DNA from: Bacteroidales bacterium
Lineage (GTDB): Bacteria; Bacteroidota; Bacteroidia; Bacteroidales; WRGA01
Reading direction: 5' to 3'
DNA length: 13,002 nt
Assembly (NCBI GenBank): GCA_031279795.1
Contig: JAITHZ010000230.1
Location: 1-13,002 of the forward strand
The position numbers and the translations under genes are program-made. The notes under the pieces were generated by a model, which was not told the origin of the DNA, made no database searches, and saw only the letters and a list, made by a program, of their open reading frames with translations. Shown here piece after piece: positions 8,197-13,002 of this stretch (its first letter is position 1; each line of letters opens with the position of its first letter).

Positions 8197-8259
8197 AATT
8201 AAGAATTAAGAATTAGGAATTAAGAATTAGGAATTAAGAATTAAGAATTAAGAATTAGA
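8197..8259 (+). repeat. Heptamer tandem array 1 (AATTAAG/AATTAGG, nine units)
   Basis: Nine 7-bp units run without interruption from 4 bp after the DUF5682 stop codon. The order is AATTAAG, AATTAAG, AATTAGG, AATTAAG, AATTAGG, AATTAAG, AATTAAG, AATTAAG and AATTAGA. Only the sixth and seventh bases vary. Any three units (21 bp) contain a stop codon in all six reading frames. There are no spacers of CRISPR type. The function is unknown; possibilities include slipped-strand expansion, a 3' mRNA element or a recombination site. Confidence 0.95.
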
Positions 8260-8275
8260 AGGTGTCCCTTGTTAT

Positions 8276-8291
8276 ACAAACGTACAAACGT
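8276..8291 (+). repeat. Two-copy 8-bp direct repeat (ACAAACGT)
   Basis: Two perfect adjacent copies of ACAAACGT (8276-8283 and 8284-8291) lie in the spacer between heptamer array 1 and the G-rich hairpin. The repeat is short and could be chance. It is recorded because the spacer 8260-8353 is otherwise non-coding. Confidence 0.6.
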
Positions 8292-8307
8292 TGGAATGAC
8301 GCACGCT

Positions 8308-8338
8308 CCCTCCCCTTTGGGGAGGGGTAGGGTAGGGG
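8308..8338 (+). repeat. C-rich/G-rich hairpin and canonical G-quadruplex motif
   Basis: CCCTCCCC (8308-8315), a TTT loop (8316-8318) and GGGGAGGG (8319-8326) form a perfect 8-bp GC-rich stem. The G side continues as four G tracts on the + strand: GGGG (8319-8322), GGGG (8324-8327), GGG (8330-8332) and GGGG (8335-8338), with loops of 1, 2 and 2 bases. This fits the G-quadruplex definition with three tetrads. The stem is not followed by a T run, so it does not look like an intrinsic terminator. It lies between the two upstream heptamer arrays, 80 bp before the glycosidase promoter. Confidence 0.85.
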
Positions 8339-8353
8339 TTAGGTTCTGTTGAG

Positions 8354-8409
8354 AATTAGGAATTAGGAATTAGGAATTACGAATCACTAATCACTAACCA
8401 CTAATATCG
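8354..8409 (+). repeat. Heptamer tandem array 2, decaying in register
   Basis: The 7-bp periodicity resumes: AATTAGG three times, then AATTACG, AATCACT, AATCACT, AACCACT and AATATCG. The first two bases of every unit stay AA while the rest drift, and the register is kept for eight units. The array ends 9 bp before the -33 element of the next gene. It has the same orientation as array 1. Confidence 0.85.
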
Positions 8410-8417
8410 GTTTTTTA

Positions 8418-8448
8418 TTTGACAAATAAGAATTTCTTGTTTACTTTG
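8418..8448 (+). promoter_or_regulatory. Bacteroidetes-type promoter for the GH106 gene
   Basis: TTTG at 8418-8421 (-33) is followed after exactly 19 bp by TTACTTTG at 8441-8448 (-7), one mismatch from TAnnTTTG. The predicted transcription start falls at about 8453-8458. A GTG at 8453 would be at or upstream of the mRNA 5' end, which favours the ATG at 8477 (or 8471) as the start of the glycosidase. Confidence 0.7.
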
Positions 8449-8476
8449 CAGTGTGAAAATTCAATATAATATGATT

Positions 8477-11026
8477 ATGAAGACAAATTTTATTTTAGTT
8501 GCGTCCATATTGCTGTCGTGCAGCTTCAGGCCGGAAGCGCCGGAATGCGATACTGCGTGGCCGACGGTCGACTGCAATGCCAAGCCATGGACGCGCTGGT
8601 GGTGGCTGGGCAGCGACGTGGATTCTGCCAATCTTAGCCGTAATCTGGCGGCATTGAGCCAAGCCGGAATTGGAGGGGTGGAAATTACGCCCGTCTATGG
8701 CGTGAAAGGGCGGGAGGCTCACGGGATTGATTACCTTTCCCTGCGTTGGATGAACATGCTGTCCTTTACTGTGGCCGAAGCCGCGCGTCTGAACATGCGT
8801 GTGGACATGAGCAATGGCACCGGTTGGCCTTTTGGAGGGCCGGAGGTGACGGAAGAGGATGCTGCGACCAAAGCTACTTTCCGAGACAATGCGCTTGTCA
8901 TCGGCAAAACAGGTCAAAAGGTGAAACGGGCTGCGCCGGGTGGTCAGGGTCTTGTGTTAGATCATCTGAACAAGGCGGCTGTGATTCGGTATTTCGAAAA
9001 ATTCGACCGCGCTTTCGCCAGCGGAACGCCTTATCCGAACAGTTTTTTCAACGATTCATATGAGGTTTACGGAGCGAACTGGACGTCGGCTTTGCTGGAT
9101 GAATTTGAACAGCGACGGGGGTATCGTCTGCAGGATTATTTCCCCGAATTGCTGTCCGATGGCGCTACCGATTCCTCCGCCCGCGTGATTGCGGACTATC
9201 GTGAGACGGTGGGCGAACTGCTGAAGGAACATTTTACGCAAACATGGACTGACTGGGCGCATTCGCACGGGGCTACTACCCGCAATCAGGCTCACGGCTC
9301 GCCGGGTAATCTGCTTGATCTGTACGGCGCAGTCGACATTCCCGAATGTGAATCGTTCGGCGTCACAGACTTCGATATTCCTGGACTGCGGAAGGATTCG
9401 ATCCGCAAACAGAACGATGGCAGCCCGACGATTCTCAAGTATGCTTCTTCGGCGGCGCATCTGGCGGGGAAAAAATACACTTCGTCCGAGACATTTACCT
9501 GGCTCACCGAGCATTTCCGCACTTCGCTCTCGCAATGCAAGCCGGAAGTTGACCTGATGTTTACTTCGGGAGTGAATCATGTCTTTTTTCATGGCACAAC
9601 TTACTCGCCAGAGTCCGCCGCCTGGCCCGGATGGAAGTTCTATGCCTCAATCGACATGTCGCCATCCAACTCAATCTGGCGCGACGCCCCAACGTTCTTC
9701 AACTACATCGCACGTACGCAATCCTTTCTGCAATCGGGAACTCCCGACTGCGATTTTCTGCTGTATTTTCCGATGTACGACATCTGGCACGAAAAGCGCG
9801 GGAACTATTATTTGCCGTTTTCGATCCACGACATGCTGCATCAGCTGCCGGATTTTGGCAAAACTGTTGAGGCAATCCGACAGAATGGCTTCGATGTGGA
9901 TTATGTGTCCGACGAATTTCTGCGTAAGACGACCGTCGACCGTCGACAGCTGAAAACGCAGGGCGGAACGGTATACAAAGCCCTGATCCTTCCCTCCGTC
10001 AAGCGGATGCCGGTCGAAACGCTGGCGCATGTTTACCAGCTGGCGCAGCAGGGCGCGACAGTCATATTCATCGACCGCCTGCCGGATGACGTTCAGGGCC
10101 TTCACCGACTGAAGGAACGCCAACGGGAGCTTGCCGAAATCGTGAAACAGCTGTCGGCGCTCGTCGAACCTGTCGGCGATGTAGCTCGCATTGCCAGCGA
10201 CTTCAAATCGTGTCAGGAATCTTTCATCACCGCTTACGGAGGCAACATGATTCGACGCAAACATGCCGAAGGCTTTATCTATTTTTTTACCATGCTGAAA
10301 AATACTCCCGTAGATGCATGGCTCACACTGGGAACACCTGCCCAAAGCGCCGTGCTGTTCGATCCAATGACCGGTAACACAGGCAAAGCTCGCCTCCGCC
10401 ACAACAACGGAACTCCGGAAGTGTATCTGCAGCTTCGGCCGGGAGAATCCATCATTCTGAAAACTTTTACCGGCAAAGACGTGCAAACAACCAACTGGGA
10501 ATATTATCAACCAACCGGTAAAACAGTTGCCCTGAACTCCAACTGGACGATGCGCTTCATCGAAAGCCATCCGGCTGTGAATGAAATCTTCCAGCTGCCA
10601 GAATTAATCTCGTGGACGGAACTGGCAAACGATACCTTGAGAATAAACCAGGGTACGGCGCTGTATCAGCTGCAGTTCGATTTCCAGAAAGAATCGGGCA
10701 TGGAATACCGTCTGTGTCTGGGCGACGTCAGAGAAAGCGCCGCCGTGAGAGTCAACGGAAAAACGGCGGGGACATTAGTTGCCGTTCCGTTTGAAATCAA
10801 TATTGGCAGCTACCTGCAGCAGGGCAAAAACACAATCGAGATAGAAGTCACCAACCTTCCGGCCAACCGTATTGCCGACTATGACCGACGTGGCGTTGAA
10901 TGGCGTATCTTCCGTGAAATCAACTTTGTGGATATTAATTACAAACCAACCGGATACGGCCACTGGAAACCCGTTCCTTCTGGTTTGCTCGGCCAAGTCG
11001 TAATCAGGGAATCAAATAAGAATTAA
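8477..11026 (+). CDS. GH106-type alpha-L-rhamnosidase, lipoprotein, shortened
   Basis: This probable exo-acting glycoside hydrolase removes L-rhamnose from plant pectin (rhamnogalacturonan) or other rhamnosides. The family is recognised from WTRWWWLGSDVD, AGIGGVEITPVYGVKG, MSNGTGWPFGGP, TGQKVKRAAPGG and SSETFTWLTEHF. Conserved acids in the expected region include Glu290, Glu292 and Glu338; which ones are catalytic I cannot verify. The C-terminal part (GDVRESAAVRVNGKTAGTL and ADYDRRGVEWRIFREINFVD) is a galactose-binding-like beta-sandwich. MKTNFILVASILLSC is a lipoprotein signal with Cys15, so the enzyme is likely anchored in the outer membrane or periplasm. At 849 residues it is shorter than typical members of about 1,000 or more; the block normally lying between GGPEVTEEDAATK and GKTGQKV is almost absent. 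The 5' end is GC-rich (77 of 120 bases in 8521-8640), unlike its neighbours. ATG 8477 is chosen from the signal peptide and promoter position. Confidence 0.85.
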   Translation: MKTNFILVASILLSCSFRPEAPECDTAWPTVDCNAKPWTRWWWLGSDVDSANLSRNLAALSQAGIGGVEITPVYGVKGREAHGIDYLSLRWMNMLSFTVAEAARLNMRVDMSNGTGWPFGGPEVTEEDAATKATFRDNALVIGKTGQKVKRAAPGGQGLVLDHLNKAAVIRYFEKFDRAFASGTPYPNSFFNDSYEVYGANWTSALLDEFEQRRGYRLQDYFPELLSDGATDSSARVIADYRETVGELLKEHFTQTWTDWAHSHGATTRNQAHGSPGNLLDLYGAVDIPECESFGVTDFDIPGLRKDSIRKQNDGSPTILKYASSAAHLAGKKYTSSETFTWLTEHFRTSLSQCKPEVDLMFTSGVNHVFFHGTTYSPESAAWPGWKFYASIDMSPSNSIWRDAPTFFNYIARTQSFLQSGTPDCDFLLYFPMYDIWHEKRGNYYLPFSIHDMLHQLPDFGKTVEAIRQNGFDVDYVSDEFLRKTTVDRRQLKTQGGTVYKALILPSVKRMPVETLAHVYQLAQQGATVIFIDRLPDDVQGLHRLKERQRELAEIVKQLSALVEPVGDVARIASDFKSCQESFITAYGGNMIRRKHAEGFIYFFTMLKNTPVDAWLTLGTPAQSAVLFDPMTGNTGKARLRHNNGTPEVYLQLRPGESIILKTFTGKDVQTTNWEYYQPTGKTVALNSNWTMRFIESHPAVNEIFQLPELISWTELANDTLRINQGTALYQLQFDFQKESGMEYRLCLGDVRESAAVRVNGKTAGTLVAVPFEINIGSYLQQGKNTIEIEVTNLPANRIADYDRRGVEWRIFREINFVDINYKPTGYGHWKPVPSGLLGQVVIRESNKN

Positions 11027-11048
11027 GAATTAAGAATTAGGAATTAGG
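11014..11048 (+). repeat. Heptamer tandem array 3 overlapping the GH106 stop codon
   Basis: Units AAATAAG, AATTAAG, AATTAAG, AATTAGG and AATTAGG run from within the last codons of the glycosidase into the non-coding region. The TAA stop (11024-11026) is part of the second unit. The motif and orientation match the arrays upstream of the gene, so the glycosidase gene is bracketed by direct heptamer arrays about 2.7-2.8 kb apart. Confidence 0.9.
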
Positions 11049-11076
11049 AAGTGACAATTCTTAATTCCTATTTTTT
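11031..11076 (+). terminator. Terminator-like stem formed by heptamer array and an inverted copy
   Basis: TAAGAATTAGGAATT (11031-11045) can pair with AATTCTTAATTCCTA (11056-11070) over 15 positions with one A:C mismatch and one G:U pair. The loop is 10 nt. The stem is followed directly by TTTTTT (11071-11076). Position and T tract fit an intrinsic terminator for the glycosidase, but the stem is very AT-rich and would be weak. It may instead only reflect the repeat being present in both orientations. Confidence 0.5.
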
Positions 11077-11129
11077 AATAATTAAAAATAGAGAAATATT
11101 CTTGTATAATTGATGCAGTTCACAAAAAT

Positions 11130-11160
11130 AAGTATAACTTTGCAAGCGCAAATTATACTT
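11130..11160. promoter_or_regulatory. 31-bp imperfect palindrome overlapping a promoter element
   Basis: AAGTATAA (11130-11137) and TTATACTT (11153-11160) are perfect 8-bp inverted arms. Inside them TTTGC (11139-11143) and GCAAA (11148-11152) are also inverted, leaving a single bulged C (11138) and a 4-nt centre AAGC. The left half contains TAACTTTG (11135-11142), a perfect -7 TAnnTTTG element; no good -33 TTTG is found 19-21 bp upstream. The site could be an operator for a dimeric regulator controlling the SPOR/DUF1460 genes, or a structured mRNA 5' end. The leader to the ATG at 11224 would be about 75 nt. Confidence 0.6.
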
Positions 11161-11223
11161 GTGAGTTTGTTTTTCAGAATAAAAAATTAAACAGTTGTTT
11201 TTTTAATCAAATAAGCAATGCTA

Positions 11224-11706
11224 ATGAAAAAGAATGTATTAATTGCAGGAATAGCGCTCGGTTTAGCGTTATTTGCAGGAGGTTGTAAGTCATCGAAAGA
11301 CAGTGCGTACAAAACGGCTTACGACCAGGCCAAAAACAAGCAGGTACGCAATCCGGTCGCCAACAATGATGTAGTTATTTACACGCCACCGGAAGAAGAA
11401 GTGGTTGTATATACGCCCCGTCCGCCGGAACGTCTGAGTCCCGCAACGCCAGAAGACGCAAACTATCTGAAACGTTACAGCATCGTTATCGGCAGTTTTC
11501 GGAACAAAACGAACGCATCTTCTCTGAAAGACGAAATGATACGGCATGGTTATGCGGCAATTATTGCCCAAAATGAAGAAAAAATGTACCGTGTGATCAT
11601 TTCCAGTTACGACGACAGAAATTCGGCCGAACACAAACGCAATGACGTAAGATCACGTTATGCGCCCCGTTTTGACGATATCTGGATTTTGGAAAGACTG
11701 TATTAA
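11224..11706 (+). CDS. SPOR domain-containing lipoprotein
   Basis: This is a probable outer-membrane or periplasmic lipoprotein that binds peptidoglycan, especially strands stripped of stem peptides at division sites. The signal peptide MKKNVLIAGIALGLALFAGGC ends in a lipobox-like AGGC, and the mature protein would begin at that Cys. It has an atypical Ala at -3 but a usual KSS following. A polar, Pro- and Glu-rich linker (YTPPEEEVVVYTPRPPERL) leads to a C-terminal SPOR domain of about 75 residues: YSIVIGSFRNKTNASSLKDE...YRVIISSYDDRNSAEHKRNDVRSRY...DDIWILERLY. An upstream in-frame ATG at 11218 would add two residues (ML); the MKK start gives the normal signal N terminus. The stop overlaps the next start by one base (TAATG), so translation of the amidase downstream is probably coupled. 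It stands at the head of a cell-wall operon. Confidence 0.9.
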   Translation: MKKNVLIAGIALGLALFAGGCKSSKDSAYKTAYDQAKNKQVRNPVANNDVVIYTPPEEEVVVYTPRPPERLSPATPEDANYLKRYSIVIGSFRNKTNASSLKDEMIRHGYAAIIAQNEEKMYRVIISSYDDRNSAEHKRNDVRSRYAPRFDDIWILERLY

Positions 11707-12575
11707 TGAGGGGAATTTTGGTCTGTGTGTTTATTGGTTGTGTAGCATTATCTCATTCGCAAGGAAGAATTGCTTATGCGAAAGATGATCTGTGCCTCTT
11801 TTCCGCATATATAACAGAGTTTCAGACACGAAAAGATAAACAGACCGGAGATTTAATCGCAGAAACCGGTCGTTTTTTTCTGGGGAAACCATACATTGCA
11901 GCAACTCTGGAAAACAGCGAAACAGAACATCTGACTGTTAACCTGCGGGAATTTGACTGTACAACGCTGGTAGAGACTTGTCTGGCTCTTTCATTGACAT
12001 TGCGCGATGGAGCTTTTGCAGCAGATAAACCGCTGGAAGAAAAATTTGCCATTTATTGCCAGCAACTTCAAAAAATTCGTTACCGCGACGGGAACATCGA
12101 CGGTTATGCATCTCGGTTGCATTATTTTACAGACTGGATTTACGACAATGAAAAGAAAAAGTTGGTGAACGACGTCACCGCAACACTGGGCGGAGAAAAA
12201 ATATACATACGGACAGGCTTTATGTCGACCCACCCAGATGCCTACCGCCAGCTAAAAAACAATTCGGAACAGATTAATGCAATCCGAAAGACAGAAGAGA
12301 AAATCAATTTACGTAACACGAGTTATTACATTTCGAAAACAGCCATTCAGCAACAGGCATCCCAAATAAAAGACGGTGATATAATTGCATTTTTGACCAG
12401 TATTCAGGGATTGGACGTTTCCCATACAGGAATAGCCATCTGGCAAAACAACAAATTGCATTTACTCCATGCCTCGCTGACAGAAAAAAAAGTAGTTGTT
12501 TCCCATCAGCCGCTGGCAGTTTACGCTTCAACTGTTGGCCGGTTTACAGGGATTTTGGTTGTTCGTGCAATTTGA
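11706..12575 (+). CDS. DUF1460 family NlpC/P60-like murein amidase
   Basis: This is a probable exported cysteine amidase that trims peptidoglycan fragments. Characterised DUF1460 members are, as I recall, N-acetylmuramoyl-L-alanine amidases acting on small muropeptides, useful in cell-wall recycling. It has 289 residues, with an N-terminal hydrophobic signal (MRGILVCVFIGCVALSHSQG). The catalytic Cys is expected to be Cys85 in LREFDCTTLVE and the catalytic His is His240 in DVSHTGIAIW. LHLLHAS follows and probably supplies the third polar residue. IRYRDGNIDGYASRLHYFTDWIYDN is the family-typical middle region. The gene overlaps the SPOR gene by one base and is followed 6 bp later by the acyltransferase gene, so all three are likely one operon. 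The pairing with a peptidoglycan-binding SPOR protein supports a murein role. Confidence 0.9.
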   Translation: MRGILVCVFIGCVALSHSQGRIAYAKDDLCLFSAYITEFQTRKDKQTGDLIAETGRFFLGKPYIAATLENSETEHLTVNLREFDCTTLVETCLALSLTLRDGAFAADKPLEEKFAIYCQQLQKIRYRDGNIDGYASRLHYFTDWIYDNEKKKLVNDVTATLGGEKIYIRTGFMSTHPDAYRQLKNNSEQINAIRKTEEKINLRNTSYYISKTAIQQQASQIKDGDIIAFLTSIQGLDVSHTGIAIWQNNKLHLLHASLTEKKVVVSHQPLAVYASTVGRFTGILVVRAI

Positions 12576-12581
12576 TAACAA

Positions 12582-13002
12582 ATGAAAGACAAGCTTATCA
12601 GTAAAGAAGAAATTAGAAACTTACATCCCATTTTCAGGGGACGCTTTGGAAACACACTCATCAGGATGCTGTTCAGTATAAGTGGAATAAATAAGGTGAA
12701 TGGCATTTACGACAGTTCAAAACACTACACCGGTCTCGCATTTGAAACAGACTTGCTCGACCGTTTGGAAATCAAACGTATCATCGAAAACTACGAAGTG
12801 CTGGACACATTTAAAGAAGGTTCGTTTATCACCGTATCCAACCATCCGTATGGTCACATCGACGGCATCATTGCATTAAGCATCATATCCCACAAGCGCA
12901 GCGATTTCAAGATGATGGTCAACTGGCTGTTGAACAAAATTGACACAATGGCCGAACATTTTATCGGCGTAAATCCATATTCCGGCGGCAAACTGGGAGC
13001 GC
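12582..13002 (+). CDS. PlsC-like acyltransferase, 3'-truncated by window end
   Basis: This is the start of a membrane-associated acyltransferase of the lysophospholipid acyltransferase (PlsC/LPLAT) superfamily, which moves a fatty acyl chain onto a lipid hydroxyl. 140 residues are visible, from MKDKLISKEEIRNLHPIF to the window edge with no stop. The active-site block is FITVSNHPYGHIDGI, with His88 and Asp94 separated by five residues rather than the four of the classical HX4D motif. The NHP(F/Y)G..DG form is, to my knowledge, usual in the Bacteroidetes branch that works with GNAT or hemolysin-type N-acyltransferases in making glycine or ornithine lipids. A second block, FIGVNPYSGGK, resembles the acceptor-binding region. 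The start ATG is 6 bp after the amidase stop. Exact acceptor is unassigned. Confidence 0.85.
   Translation, partial: MKDKLISKEEIRNLHPIFRGRFGNTLIRMLFSISGINKVNGIYDSSKHYTGLAFETDLLDRLEIKRIIENYEVLDTFKEGSFITVSNHPYGHIDGIIALSIISHKRSDFKMMVNWLLNKIDTMAEHFIGVNPYSGGKLGA

Noticed and set aside
8197..8409. Possible CRISPR array
   Set aside because: Units are 7 bp and directly tandem, without spacers, and no cas genes are nearby.
8453..8455. GTG start for the GH106 gene
   Set aside because: It coincides with or precedes the predicted transcription start. The ATG at 8477 gives a clean lipoprotein signal peptide.
9941..9960. Direct repeat ACCGTCG/ACCGTCG within the GH106 gene
   Set aside because: It is a two-copy, in-frame coding repeat within ordinary protein sequence, with no structural significance apparent.
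9671..10570. 299-codon open frame on the minus strand inside the GH106 gene
   Set aside because: It lies fully antisense to a well-supported enzyme, has no recognisable domain, and is explained by the GC-rich codon usage of the sense gene.
11011..11215. 10-bp direct repeat ATCAAATAAG at 11011-11020 and 11206-11215 as insertion target duplication
   Set aside because: It is short and AT-rich in an AT-rich region, with no mobile element between the copies. Chance is the simpler explanation.

Overview
The window looks like a chromosomal segment of a Bacteroidales (Bacteroidetes) bacterium. The support is: two upstream regions carrying the Bacteroidetes promoter pattern (a -33 TTTG, 19 bp, then a -7 TAnnTTTG or close match), proteins of clear Bacteroidetes type (SerRS, an N-terminally secreted cyclophilin, a DUF1460 amidase, a SPOR lipoprotein, a GH106 glycosidase, an NHPYG-type acyltransferase), and moderate GC of about 45% by eye. 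All recognised genes lie on the + strand. The species cannot be named from the sequence.

Positions 1-8193 hold ordinary, densely packed genes: the 3' two thirds of serS, a secreted cyclophilin-type peptidyl-prolyl isomerase, a GT4-like glycosyltransferase, and then a probable operon with its own promoter at 3058-3088. That operon comprises a class I aminotransferase, the replicative helicase dnaB (11 bp later) and a DUF5682 protein (23 bp later). The DUF5682 gene is the most unusual of these. It is the YehM-type partner of MoxR/VWA/SWIM systems, but no such partner gene is in the window. Its N-terminal part carries a GxRH...E...GAYH pattern like that of the TraB/EreA/ChaN-type fold.

Positions 8194-11076 form an accessory-looking cassette. 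Arrays of a 7-bp repeat (AATTAAG / AATTAGG) start within 4 bp of the DUF5682 stop codon, resume after a C-rich/G-rich hairpin that is also a canonical G-quadruplex motif, and reappear overlapping the stop codon of the next gene. Between them is a single GC-rich GH106-type alpha-L-rhamnosidase lipoprotein gene with its own promoter (8418-8448). The enzyme appears to lack a block of roughly 80-100 residues present in typical GH106 proteins. There is no SusC/SusD pair or regulator beside it. The downstream array folds with an inverted copy into a terminator-like stem followed by six T.

Positions 11077-13002 return to cell-envelope housekeeping: a promoter overlapped by a 31-bp imperfect palindrome, a SPOR-domain lipoprotein, a DUF1460 (NlpC/P60-like) murein amidase translationally coupled to it, and the start of a PlsC-like acyltransferase cut by the window end. 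The close spacing suggests one transcript for cell-wall and lipid functions.

I found no rRNA, tRNA, CRISPR array, transposase or integrase. The best candidate for something undescribed is the heptamer-array/G4/GH106 cassette; next are the stand-alone DUF5682 protein and the promoter palindrome.
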